In this document: in pieces, positions 15,325 to 23,390 of the stretch
How positions within the stretch are numbered: the first letter of the stretch is position 1
How the letters are laid out: each line of letters begins with the position of its first letter
Assembly: GCA_018434225.1 (NCBI GenBank)
Contig: JAHDPS010000021.1
Coordinates: 1 to 32,968 of the forward strand
DNA from: Bacillota bacterium
GTDB taxonomy: Bacteria; Bacillota; Sulfobacillia; JABLXB01
Direction: 5' to 3'
DNA: 32,968 bases
Notes under the pieces: generated by a model
Database searches by the model: none
The model's input: the letters and a program-made list of their open reading frames with translations, nothing else
Told to the model about the DNA's origin: nothing
Translations under genes and position numbers: made by a program

Positions 15325-16488
15325 TTGCGCCTGGTGCCTACTGTTCAAGCGCGCCCCGGCATGCGACTGGGCCGGTCCGTATTCAACGTGGAGGGACGGC
15401 TCATTCTCGCGGCGGGAGTCACGCTCCGGGCCCGGTACATCGATCAGTTGCTCGAGCAGGGGTATAACACCATTTACATCGCCGATGACGTATTTCAGGT
15501 CGAACTCCCCGAGGTCGTCACGATAGAGACGCGCCAGCAAGCGGTCAAGTGTGTGGTGGAATTCGCGGAGAAGGCGGTCATAGGCGCCATCTCAAAAAAC
15601 GGGACGTCCGATCACTCACTCCGGTCGTACCATAGAATCGGACGCGGCGAACGACCCAACTTCGCCGCGAAGATCACACGGGCAAGCCAGATGCTGGTCG
15701 AACAGATCCTATCGAAGAAGGAAGTCATTATTGGGCTGCTGGACATCAAATCCCTCAACGACTACACCTTCGCGCACTCGGTCCAGGTGGCGATCTTGTC
15801 GATGGTGGCCGCCAAGGCCCTGAGATATCCCAAACCGGAACTGGTCGAGATGGGAGTGGGCGCCCTCCTGCACGATGTTGGGAAGGTCGAAGTCTCCGAA
15901 TACATCTGGAAGCGGGAAGGCGGCCTTACCAGCGATGAGGTGCAGATAGTGCAACTCCACCCGGAAAGGGGCTTCGACTTCCTGCGTCAGGCCAAGGTGG
16001 ATCTGCTATCCGCTCACGTGGCCCTTCAGCATCACGAGAGATGGGACGGGACGGGATACCCCAGGGGGCTGAAAGGGGAACAGATCCATAAGTACGCCCG
16101 CCTGTGCGCCGTGTGCGACGTCTACGACGCCATGACGTCGGACAGGCCGCATCGGGTGGCGCTCCATCCCAGCGAAGCACTAGTGTTCCTGACGGAGAAC
16201 GCAGGAAAGCTATACGATCCCAAGGTGGTCAACGCCCTTACCTCAGTGGTGGCGCCTTACCCGGTGGCGAGCAACGTGCTCCTATCCACCGGCGAAACTG
16301 CGGTCGTCAAGAGACTGAACCTCCACGCCCTGGACCAGCCCGTCGTCGTCGTCACTAAAAACCCTCGCGGCGAGTATTACCAGGTCTATCACGAGCTGGA
16401 CCTATCCAATTCCGCCAACGACGTGGTGATAGTCGACTACGCAATGTGGCACGAAAAGAGCGATCCTGAAGCAACGCCTGAGACATAG
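15325..16488 (+). CDS. HD-GYP domain protein, probable c-di-GMP phosphodiesterase
   Basis: A 387-residue cytosolic protein. An N-terminal region (1-135) of unclear fold is followed by an HD-GYP domain: HSVQVAILSM (151-160), the HD pair in LLHDVGKVEV (183-184), HPERG (212), HHERWDGTGYPRGLKG (236-251) carrying the GYP signature, and DVYDAMTSDRPHR (265-277). HD-GYP enzymes hydrolyse c-di-GMP, or cGAMP in some cases; all metal ligands appear present. The start is a TTG at 15325, 7 nt after GGGGGGAG; the frame opens 38 codons earlier, without a ribosome site or conserved sequence. It precedes the spore-type deacetylase on the same strand. Confidence 0.9.
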   Translation: MRLVPTVQARPGMRLGRSVFNVEGRLILAAGVTLRARYIDQLLEQGYNTIYIADDVFQVELPEVVTIETRQQAVKCVVEFAEKAVIGAISKNGTSDHSLRSYHRIGRGERPNFAAKITRASQMLVEQILSKKEVIIGLLDIKSLNDYTFAHSVQVAILSMVAAKALRYPKPELVEMGVGALLHDVGKVEVSEYIWKREGGLTSDEVQIVQLHPERGFDFLRQAKVDLLSAHVALQHHERWDGTGYPRGLKGEQIHKYARLCAVCDVYDAMTSDRPHRVALHPSEALVFLTENAGKLYDPKVVNALTSVVAPYPVASNVLLSTGETAVVKRLNLHALDQPVVVVTKNPRGEYYQVYHELDLSNSANDVVIVDYAMWHEKSDPEATPET

Positions 16489-16549
16489 CAAGACCGCCGG
16501 GCCGCGCGCATATCATCGGGAATATATCGCGTTCTCGAGGAGACCGGCG

Positions 16550-17269
16550 TTGAGGATTCGCGGATCTCTGGTCCTCATACTGTTATCCCTCTTCTCGGCA
16601 TCCCTGGCTGCGGGGTACCTGGCCGCCACCATCGCGCCGCCAGATACATCGTCAGCCACGCCAAGAACGACGGCAGGTGACGATCCCGTATACCACGGGC
16701 CGGCCGCCGGCGGGCTGGTGGCCCTTACGGTCAACGTCGACTGGGGAGAAGAGTTCCTCCCCGACATGCTAAAGATCTGCGAGACCAACGGCGTAGTCCT
16801 GACATTCTTCGTAACCGGCAGGTGGGCGGCGCAATTCCCCGATCTCGTGAGGGCCATGGCCGCCGCCGGTCACGAGATCGGAAACCACGGGTACGCTCAT
16901 CCACACCCAGACGGGTTGAGTGTCGAGGGCAACATGCGCGATATACAGCTCGCCGAGGACATCCTGCGCGGCATCACGGGCTCCAAGCCCCACCTGTATG
17001 CCCCGCCCTACGGCGAACGGGGCGAATCGGTCCTCAAGGCGGCGCGCAGCCTGGGCTATCGTACTATCCTCTGGAGCGCGGATTCGCTCGATTGGAAATA
17101 CCGAGACGAGCGCACGATCATCGAGCGTGTGAGGCGCGCCGTAGATCCCGGCGGAATAGTGCTTCTGCACCCCACCGCGGCAACCGCAGCCGCGCTGCCC
17201 ACTCTGATAGATGACCTCGCCGCCATGGGCCTGCAAATCGTGACTGTCTCGCGACTTCTGGGCCCCTGA
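16550..17269 (+). CDS. Polysaccharide deacetylase, PdaB/YlxY-like
   Basis: A 239-residue exported NodB-domain protein. It starts with a basic and hydrophobic signal or anchor (about residues 1-25, ending around SLAAGYLAA). Motif 1 reads ALTVNVDWGEEF, with the catalytic Asp in the DWGEE form typical of the spore-related PdaB/YlxY branch instead of TFDDG; motif 2 is HEIGNHGYAHPH with the zinc-binding histidines; motif 3 is APPYGERG; later come LWSADSLDWK and IVLLHPTAAT. The family removes N-acetyl groups from peptidoglycan or other glycans, often in spore cortex formation. The start is a TTG at 16550, 7-8 nt after AGGAG. A cluster with the HD-GYP gene is likely (61-bp gap). Confidence 0.88.
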   Translation: MRIRGSLVLILLSLFSASLAAGYLAATIAPPDTSSATPRTTAGDDPVYHGPAAGGLVALTVNVDWGEEFLPDMLKICETNGVVLTFFVTGRWAAQFPDLVRAMAAAGHEIGNHGYAHPHPDGLSVEGNMRDIQLAEDILRGITGSKPHLYAPPYGERGESVLKAARSLGYRTILWSADSLDWKYRDERTIIERVRRAVDPGGIVLLHPTAATAAALPTLIDDLAAMGLQIVTVSRLLGP

Positions 17270-17298
17270 AGTTTAAAGTTGAACCAGTCGAGGGCATG

Positions 17299-17345
17299 AA
17301 GGAGGTGAATGCCTGACTGAGAATCTACCCCTATGGAAAGGGGCG
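17299..17345 (+). promoter_or_regulatory. Minicistron with perfect Shine-Dalgarno and small hairpin before the methyltransferase
   Basis: AAGGAGGTGA (17299-17308) abuts ATG CCT GAC TGA (17309-17320), a three-codon open frame. Next comes a small hairpin, CCCCT (17328-17332) with AGGGG (17339-17343), whose right arm is the only ribosome site for the methyltransferase start. The layout suggests translational control, for example ribosome loading at the minicistron opening or blocking the hairpin. Confidence 0.45.
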
Positions 17346-17351
17346 GTGTTC

Positions 17352-18164
17352 TTGAAGCCTTTCGTGAAATGGGCTGGTGGCAAGGGACAGATCATCGGGG
17401 AACTGCTCGCCAGGGCGCCTGAGAAATACAATAGATACTTCGAACCATTCGTCGGCGCCGGGGCCCTGTTTTTCGCATTGAATCCGGGGCGCGCGGTGCT
17501 CAACGACAAGAACGAAGAACTGATGAACGCCTATTCAGTGGTCCGGACCAATGTATCGGACCTCGCCGCGTCGCTCGCGACGCACGCCTCGTTGCACGGA
17601 CGGCACGGCCGGGATCACTACTACCGTGTTCGAGGAATCGACCCCCATACTCTATCCAGCGTGGAACGCGCGTCGCGATTCATCTACCTGAACAGAACGT
17701 GCTACAACGGTCTCTGGAGGGTGAATAGCTCGGGCAGATTCAACGTCCCGTTGGGCCGCTACAAGAACCCGAAGATCCTCGACGAAGAAAACTTGCGGGC
17801 GGTGTCGGATCGCCTCCAGAATACCACCATCCTGTGCGTGGATTTCGAGGCGGCCGTCGCCGAGGCGGCACCTGGGGATTTCGTATATTTCGACCCACCG
17901 TATCACCCGCTCAGCGAGACATCGCGATTCACCGGATACGTTGATGAGGGATTCGGTCCGGAGTCCCAGGTCAGGCTGGCCGGGGTGTTCGGAACGCTGG
18001 CGGACCGTGGCGCGAGTGTCATGCTGAGCAATTCGGACACCGCATTCGTGCGGGGACTCTACGACGGATTCAGGATCGACGTCGTCCAGGCCAAGAGGCC
18101 CATCAATTGCAGGGCTGATGGAAGAGGCGTCGTCAACGAATTGATAGTCCGCAACTACTCGTGA
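17352..18164 (+). CDS. D12-class (Dam-like) DNA adenine N6-methyltransferase
   Basis: A 270-residue enzyme that methylates adenine N6 from SAM, probably at a GATC-type site as for many relatives. It begins KPFVKWAGGKGQ, has the SAM-binding FVGAGALFF (33-41), FIYLNRTCYNGLWRVN (110-125), and the catalytic DPPY (181-184), followed by SNSD. The TTG at 17352 is preferred because it gives the family-typical start and lies 8 nt after AAAGGGG; a GTG at 17346 is also possible. No cognate restriction gene is adjacent, so it looks solitary, although an OLD-family nuclease lies 1.3 kb away beyond a metabolic gene. A 17-bp duplication covers the stop codon. Confidence 0.9.
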   Translation: MKPFVKWAGGKGQIIGELLARAPEKYNRYFEPFVGAGALFFALNPGRAVLNDKNEELMNAYSVVRTNVSDLAASLATHASLHGRHGRDHYYRVRGIDPHTLSSVERASRFIYLNRTCYNGLWRVNSSGRFNVPLGRYKNPKILDEENLRAVSDRLQNTTILCVDFEAAVAEAAPGDFVYFDPPYHPLSETSRFTGYVDEGFGPESQVRLAGVFGTLADRGASVMLSNSDTAFVRGLYDGFRIDVVQAKRPINCRADGRGVVNELIVRNYS

Positions 18165-18181
18165 TCCGCAATTACTCGTGA
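18148..18181 (+). repeat. 17-bp tandem duplication at the methyltransferase stop codon
   Basis: TCCGCAACTACTCGTGA (18148-18164) is followed at once by TCCGCAATTACTCGTGA (18165-18181), with one difference. The first copy ends with the TGA stop, so the second is untranslated. Confidence 0.9.
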
Positions 18182-18191
18182 GTTGAAGCGC

Positions 18192-18223
18192 GTCCCAGGA
18201 GCTCCCGCGGTCGCTCCTGGGAC
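18192..18223. terminator. Perfect 11-bp hairpin between convergent genes
   Basis: GTCCCAGGAGC (18192-18202) pairs with GCTCCTGGGAC (18213-18223) around a 10-nt loop, between the methyltransferase (+) and ornithine carbamoyltransferase (-) genes. It probably marks both 3' ends; no T-tract on either side. Confidence 0.6.
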
Positions 18224-18242
18224 AGCCCGCGACAACGCGCCA

Positions 18243-19241
18243 CTACGCGCCGATAGTGGCGATCATGACGGCCTTGATGGTATGCATCCTGTTTTCCGCC
18301 TCGTCGAATACCACCGAGTGCCTGCTCCGGAACACCTCATCGGTGACCTCTCGGATATCCAGGTTTCTACCATGGGCTTCCCTTGCTACTGTTGTCTCCA
18401 TATCGTGGAAAGAAGGCAGGCAATGCATGAAGACCACGTCGTCGTTTTGGGTCGCCTTCACCATGTCCATGGTCACCCGGTACGGGGTGAGCAACCTGAC
18501 CCTCTCCTCCATCTTGGCCTCCTCCCCCATGGAGCACCAGAGGTCGGTGTAAATGGCATCGGCGCCCGCCAAATCCTCGATATCGCTGGTGATCGTTATA
18601 CGAGCCCCAGTCCCTTCCCGCGCGATGACCGCTTCCACCCTGCGGACGATCTCATTGTCCGGGTAGAGGGCCTCAGGGGCATAAGCCACGAAATGTATGC
18701 CCATCTTGGCGCATCCGTACATAAGGGCATACCCCATGTTGTTCCGCGCGTCCCCCACGAACACCAACTTTACCTTATCCAAGGGTTTGTAGATGTGTTC
18801 TTCGATGGTCATCAAATCCGCCAGCACCTGGGTAGGATGATCCACATCGGTCAAACCGTTCCAGACAGGGACGCCCGCGTGCTTGGCCAGCAGTTCGACG
18901 TCTTTCTGGTCATAGCCCCTGTATTCTATACCGTCATAGAAGCGGCCCAGTACTCTTGCCGAATCTTCCAGGGATTCCTTCCTCCTCATCTGGGAGCTAC
19001 CGGAATCCAGGAAGGTCACGTGTGCCCCTTCATCGAGGGCCGCTACCTCAAAAGCGCAACGCGTTCTCGTGGAAGTCTTCTCGAATAGAAGCACGATGTT
19101 CTTACCCACCAGGCGATTCCCCTTGATACCAGCTCTCTTTTCCCTCTTCAAATCGTGCGATAGATTCAGAAGGTACTTGATCTCCCGGGGCGTCAAATCC
19201 ATCAACGTCAAGAAATGGCGCCCGCGCAGATTCACCGGCAT
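18243..19241 (-). CDS. argF: Ornithine carbamoyltransferase
   Basis: A 332-residue cytosolic enzyme that makes citrulline from ornithine and carbamoyl phosphate. It has the carbamoyl-phosphate loop STRTR (57-61), DSGSSQMRRKESLEDSARVL, the HPTQ-type motif in DVDHPTQVLADLMT, FVGDARNNMGYAL, the ornithine-binding DLWCSMGEE and the catalytic MHCLPSFHD, ending VFDEAENRMHTIKAVM. The ATG at 19241 follows AAGGGGGAAT; the frame extends upstream without family sequence. The ending resembles ArcB-type enzymes, but no arcA, arcC, argG or argH is nearby, so biosynthetic (argF) versus catabolic (arcB) use cannot be decided. It stands alone on the minus strand. Confidence 0.93.
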   Translation of the reverse strand: MPVNLRGRHFLTLMDLTPREIKYLLNLSHDLKREKRAGIKGNRLVGKNIVLLFEKTSTRTRCAFEVAALDEGAHVTFLDSGSSQMRRKESLEDSARVLGRFYDGIEYRGYDQKDVELLAKHAGVPVWNGLTDVDHPTQVLADLMTIEEHIYKPLDKVKLVFVGDARNNMGYALMYGCAKMGIHFVAYAPEALYPDNEIVRRVEAVIAREGTGARITITSDIEDLAGADAIYTDLWCSMGEEAKMEERVRLLTPYRVTMDMVKATQNDDVVFMHCLPSFHDMETTVAREAHGRNLDIREVTDEVFRSRHSVVFDEAENRMHTIKAVMIATIGA

Positions 19242-19387
19242 ATCTATTCCCCCTTGTTCCGACCTAGCGTCTGATACGAAGAGACTCTTACGCCGCTTCG
19301 GGCGAATCCCCTTCATCCGTCCATCATTTCCGTGATGCGTTGGGGTCAACCGGAAAATATCCAACAAACGGCTCAGAGACAGCGTGA

Positions 19388-19409
19388 AGGACGCGTTTCG
19401 GCGCGTCCT
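19388..19409. terminator. Hairpin after the OLD-family gene
   Basis: AGGACGCG (19388-19395) pairs with CGCGTCCT (19402-19409), 6-nt loop, about 40 bp past the stop of the minus-strand OLD gene and upstream of the carbamoyltransferase. No T-tract. The rest of 19242-19448 shows no clear promoter, ARG box or riboswitch. Confidence 0.45.
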
Positions 19410-19448
19410 CCACGGCTTCACTCAAGATCGAGACTGCGTCCCGTCCAC

Positions 19449-21560
19449 CTATTCCTGCGGCAGCGCGGCATTGACCGTCGCGAATATCCTCCTTACGGCG
19501 AGTTTCGTCTCCTGGGAAAGCTCGTCGAGAGAACCCATCTTGGCCAGGGACATGCGCAGGGCCTTTGCCACGGCCACCTTATCGAACTTGATCCCGTAGC
19601 CCGACAGCGCCATCTCAACCCTCGTGGCGAGCTGTCTCCCGGGCGGCAGGGCCAATTCCGCGCAGCCTGCCGCGTTGAGCTGCTTCATGTAAACCTCCCT
19701 GACTTTACGGAGATAGAATTCCTCGCGGAAGATATCCTCGATTGAGAAACCGTCTTCCATGCCCATACACTGGGCGAGGCTCAGCACCTGTGCCCGCCCG
19801 GACGGGTATCTACGGAGCCATTTCTCCGCGAGATCCCTCTTCGGGCCCTCCCCTCCATCGTCCGAGTCGAAGAGCACCACAGCGTCCAGGCCGTGATCGA
19901 CCAGGAGAGTCGCTATGTACGCCGCTTCCGCGGCTCCGCCCGAGGGTATGACGAACAGGTCGCCGGGCAACCCCATCTCGCCGGATTGCAGCATCAGCCT
20001 GGACATTTCCGTCAATATCCAATAATCGTCAATTCCCTCGACGACTAGATTCCGTTGAGCCACTAGATAGCTCGGACAGGACGCCACGCTCAGCGCCGAC
20101 CTGATTACGAGTTTTGCTTCCTCCTGGCTCTCCATCAGGTCATCCGCCACAATCGAACCGTTGGATGTCTCGCTGAGAACCCGGATGCGGTCCGGCCTCT
20201 CGAGATCCATCATGAACGGCATGTGAGTCGTATATATGATCGTGTTGTCCGCTGAATAATCGCGCATCCGTTTCAGCAGATCCCTCTGCCCGTCAGGATG
20301 CAGGTGGAGCCCCGGCTCGTCCAGCAGGACGACGCAATTCTTGAACGTGCCCTTGCTCGCGTGCATGAACATCAGGTCAAACGAGAAGAACCATTGGAAG
20401 CCCCGCGAACGCTCCTCGAGCATGATAAGCGACGGATCGTATTCGTCCTTGATGAAAGTGTAGAACTTTTGGCCGTCCGCGCGCAGTTGGACCTGGTATT
20501 TTCTCTGCCTGTGCTTCGACAGATACCGTGTCAGCACAACCGAGGCGTCATCCAGGTCGAACTGCCTCTGTTCCAGATCGACCACATCGCTCTTGTCCAC
20601 CTCTTCGTCGAGATCGAGTCCAGCCATGTCCATTATCGTGAGGAGGGTCCGATCCTCTTCGGTGAGTTCGCCCCGATCCTTGCGTTGTTTCACCTGATCG
20701 ATCTGGGCGGTGCCCGTGAATGTCTGGCAATCGGATATGTAGACGAACGCCGGAATGCGTTTGGATACGTATTCGCGAGCCTTCTCCAGCACGGATGGCG
20801 TGGCCGTCACTCGCTCCAGCACTTGCTTGAGGCTTTCCCTGTAATCATCCATGAATTCCCTTTCCCTGGGAAAGATCGTCTGGAGCGCGCCCGCTTCCTC
20901 CGCGGCGGCCTCATCTTCGGCGGCCGAGGATTCCCCCCGCGACTCCAGCCTGCCGCCGGCGCCCGCGACGTCCGAAGACTGGACTGAGGTCGGCGCTGAC
21001 GTGATCTTGTTCAGCAGGGCCTGAAGGTGCTCGCCACGCGCGCGCGCGAGGTCCGAGAATCTGCCCTCCGAGATCATCTGCTTGGCTTCCTCGAGGCACT
21101 CACGCGCCTTGGAGCCGAACGAGGACCCTACGAGATCCGGCACTCTGGGGAACATTTCGAGAAGGGGATCGAGGTCCTGCTGCATGAGCCTGTCCGGAAA
21201 GAGCTCCGGCGGGAAAAGGACTTCCAGCCTGCCGGCATAATCCCGGCGCACCTCGAACACGCTCGGGATGACGTCCTCGCCCGAAAACTGCCTCAGTTCT
21301 TCAATCTCTTCCGGATCCAGTTCGAAACGGGCGCTGCAGACGACCTGCTCTTCATTCCTATCCTTTCGGAATCTCCTCGGCCATTCTCTATCCATGCAGT
21401 ACGGCTCCGGCACGGACGGGTTCAGCTTGTGAAGCGCCTTGAGGAGCGCTGTTTTACCAGACTCGTTTTTTCCAACCAGGGCAGTCAACGCGCAAACGTC
21501 TATCCAGCCGGAATCCACAATGCACCTGTACATCTGTACACGGAAGCCCACGAGTCTCAT
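19449..21560 (-). CDS. OLD-family ATPase with TOPRIM nuclease domain
   Basis: A 703-residue protein with an SMC/RecF-like ABC ATPase and a C-terminal TOPRIM domain, as in the OLD (overcoming lysogenisation defect) nucleases. Walker A is GKNESGKT (30-37), a signature-like segment is ERSRGFQWFFSF (383-394), Walker B is VVLLDEPGLHLHP (410-422), and the H-loop is YTTHMP (443-448). The TOPRIM part has LVVEG with Glu508 and DSDDGG with Asp565 and Asp567 as likely metal ligands. Residues 190-225 are a low-complexity Ala/Ser/Glu linker. The ATG at 21560 follows TAGGAGGAG. No UvrD-like helicase (GajB partner) is adjacent, which favours a class 1 stand-alone OLD; an anti-phage role is plausible but not shown. 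Confidence 0.9.
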   Translation of the reverse strand: MRLVGFRVQMYRCIVDSGWIDVCALTALVGKNESGKTALLKALHKLNPSVPEPYCMDREWPRRFRKDRNEEQVVCSARFELDPEEIEELRQFSGEDVIPSVFEVRRDYAGRLEVLFPPELFPDRLMQQDLDPLLEMFPRVPDLVGSSFGSKARECLEEAKQMISEGRFSDLARARGEHLQALLNKITSAPTSVQSSDVAGAGGRLESRGESSAAEDEAAAEEAGALQTIFPREREFMDDYRESLKQVLERVTATPSVLEKAREYVSKRIPAFVYISDCQTFTGTAQIDQVKQRKDRGELTEEDRTLLTIMDMAGLDLDEEVDKSDVVDLEQRQFDLDDASVVLTRYLSKHRQRKYQVQLRADGQKFYTFIKDEYDPSLIMLEERSRGFQWFFSFDLMFMHASKGTFKNCVVLLDEPGLHLHPDGQRDLLKRMRDYSADNTIIYTTHMPFMMDLERPDRIRVLSETSNGSIVADDLMESQEEAKLVIRSALSVASCPSYLVAQRNLVVEGIDDYWILTEMSRLMLQSGEMGLPGDLFVIPSGGAAEAAYIATLLVDHGLDAVVLFDSDDGGEGPKRDLAEKWLRRYPSGRAQVLSLAQCMGMEDGFSIEDIFREEFYLRKVREVYMKQLNAAGCAELALPPGRQLATRVEMALSGYGIKFDKVAVAKALRMSLAKMGSLDELSQETKLAVRRIFATVNAALPQE

Positions 21561-21735
21561 ATTACTCCTCCTAAGACAGGACTATTTGGCGAATCATGGC
21601 GAAGCAGTCGGACCTAGATAGGTATTTACTACGCAACTCGACAAAATCCTGGGGATTTGCCATCGAATTCCTATCGCCCACGGCGGTGCCAGCGGAAGGA
21701 AACACCGGCGGCGGGCTGGAATCCACCCCATTGCG

Positions 21736-22659
21736 ATGATACGCGGATATGCTCTCGCCCTCGGTTCGGCCGTCTTCATCGGAATGAACACGCTGGCGAA
21801 CAAGATCATACTCAACGCGGGAATCGACGCGCTTACGGCCGGGGCATTGACGTACCTGTGCGCCTCCTGTGTGTTCGTCCCTCTCGCCATCCGCTCGCTC
21901 AGCCGTGGCCGGCTGCCCCGCGGGATCAAATCGTCCGTTCTCGCGTGGTGGCTTCTATCGGGGGCCGTGTGCGGGCCGGTGCTCTATTTCCTCGGACTGG
22001 AACGCACGAGCGCCATCCACGGTTCGATACTGAACAACCTCGAATCGGCATTCACGGCCGTGCTCGCGTTCGGGTTTTTCCGCGAACGCCTCGATAGGCG
22101 GGGAGTAGTCGGGAGCATCCTGATATTGACGGGCGCGGCGTGGCTGTCGTGGCCGGCTCCCGCTCAAACGGCCGCCTCTGCGGGCCAAGTGACGGTGACC
22201 GGAGACATCCTCATGGCGATTGGGTATTTCTTCTGGGCGCTTGAAGCCAACCTCATCCGCCTCATGGACCCATCCGTCCCGGCAGTCGTCATGCTGGCGG
22301 CCAAGACAATGGCGACCAGTCTCGTCATGGCGGTGCTCTCGTTGTGGAAGGGAAGCGGGCTCGCTGTTCCCCGATCGACAATCCCGGCGATCGTCGCGAG
22401 CGGCGGCGTGTTCCTGGTCCTGTCCGTACTGTTCTATTACACGGCCACCCGCCTGATCGGCGCCGGCCGGTGCGGGCTGATCATCAGCACGTCCGGATTC
22501 TTCGGGACCATGGGCGCCGTGTTGTTCTTGCGCGAGGCGTTTTCGACGGGGATGATCGCACCTATCTCTGTGATCGCTCTCGGTCTGGCGGCGCTTGTAG
22601 GGGTCAGCCCAGCCTCCCGGTCACGTAGTCGTTCGTCCGACGGTCACGGGGGTTCATGA
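21736..22659 (+). CDS. EamA/DMT-family transporter
   Basis: A 307-residue membrane protein with about ten hydrophobic helices in two EamA repeats. The first half has SAVFIGMNTLANKIIL and GPVLYFLGLERTSAIHGSILNNLESAFTAVLAFGFFRERLDRR split over helices 3-5; the second repeat has GYFFWALEANLIR and a related helix pattern with STSGFFGTMGAVLFLREAF. Drug/metabolite transporters of this kind usually export amino acids or similar small metabolites; the substrate is unknown. The ATG at 21736 lacks a strong ribosome site. The final 56 bp overlap the 3' end of the convergent second pstB gene, giving a polar Arg/Ser tail (SRSRSRSSDGHGGS) that is probably not conserved. It is divergent from the OLD gene. 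Confidence 0.85.
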   Translation: MIRGYALALGSAVFIGMNTLANKIILNAGIDALTAGALTYLCASCVFVPLAIRSLSRGRLPRGIKSSVLAWWLLSGAVCGPVLYFLGLERTSAIHGSILNNLESAFTAVLAFGFFRERLDRRGVVGSILILTGAAWLSWPAPAQTAASAGQVTVTGDILMAIGYFFWALEANLIRLMDPSVPAVVMLAAKTMATSLVMAVLSLWKGSGLAVPRSTIPAIVASGGVFLVLSVLFYYTATRLIGAGRCGLIISTSGFFGTMGAVLFLREAFSTGMIAPISVIALGLAALVGVSPASRSRSRSSDGHGGS

Positions 22660-23341
22660 AAAGACTCCTGGTTGGACCGGATTCGATAACCTCGCCGCTG
22701 AGCATGAATATGGTATGGTCGGAAGCCCGCGCTGCCTGCTGCATGTTGTGAGTGACGATCACGATGGTGTATTCGTCGGCGAGCTGGGCGAGGAGGTCTT
22801 CAATCCTCAGCGTCGTGTACGGATCCAGCGCCGAGCACGGCTCATCGAGCAAGACGATGTCGGGGCGAGTCGCGATCGCCCTCGCAATGCACAGTTGCTG
22901 CTGTTGCCCCATCGAAAGCCTCAAGGCCGGACTTCTGAGCTCGTCTTTAAGATCATCCCACAGATTGACCTCCGACAGCGCTCTGTGCACTATCGGTTCG
23001 AGATCCGCGGCAGCCGTCACTCCGTGAACGCGCGGGGCCACGGCGACGTTGTCGAACACCGAGATCGGGAATACCGCGGGCCTTTGGAACACCATCCCGA
23101 CGCGCCGCCTCAACTCGATGACGTCGTAATCGGGCGAGTATATGTCGCGCCCCTCTATCAGCACCCTGCCCTCGACGCGGGCGTGAGGCACTCTGTCGTT
23201 CATCCTGTTGATGCATCTGAGCAGCGTGGATTTACCGCAGCCCGACGGCCCTATGATGGCAGTTATGGCGTTCTCGCGGAAATCCGCGGAGACGCCCTTC
23301 AGGGCCATGAATGCGCCGTAGTAGAGTCTCAGGTTGTCCAC
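22604..23341 (-). CDS. pstB: Phosphate ABC transporter ATP-binding protein, second PstB
   Basis: A 245-residue ABC ATPase. Walker A is GPSGCGKST (31-39), the Q-loop VFQRP has its Gln (Gln86), Walker B is IVLLDEP (162-168) and the H-loop His198 is present. The signature, however, is LSMGQ (142-146) instead of LSGGQ. The segment SGCGKSTLLRCINRMND is diagnostic for PstB. The GTG at 23341 is the only usable start, since a stop codon lies in frame shortly upstream, so the N-terminus is a few residues shorter than usual. It is the last gene of the pst cluster, 49 bp after the other pstB, and its 3' end overlaps the EamA gene. Together the two probably form an asymmetric ATPase heterodimer. Confidence 0.9.
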   Translation of the reverse strand: MDNLRLYYGAFMALKGVSADFRENAITAIIGPSGCGKSTLLRCINRMNDRVPHARVEGRVLIEGRDIYSPDYDVIELRRRVGMVFQRPAVFPISVFDNVAVAPRVHGVTAAADLEPIVHRALSEVNLWDDLKDELRSPALRLSMGQQQQLCIARAIATRPDIVLLDEPCSALDPYTTLRIEDLLAQLADEYTIVIVTHNMQQAARASDHTIFMLSGEVIESGPTRSLFMNPRDRRTNDYVTGRLG

Positions 23342-23390
23342 CCTGGCCTTGAATCTCTCCGTCGGTTATCTCTCCCGTTGGCTACAAGTG

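Noticed and set aside
17346-21560. Complete restriction-modification or Gabija system
   Set aside because: No restriction endonuclease next to the methylase and no UvrD-like helicase next to the OLD nuclease; a housekeeping OTC gene lies between them.
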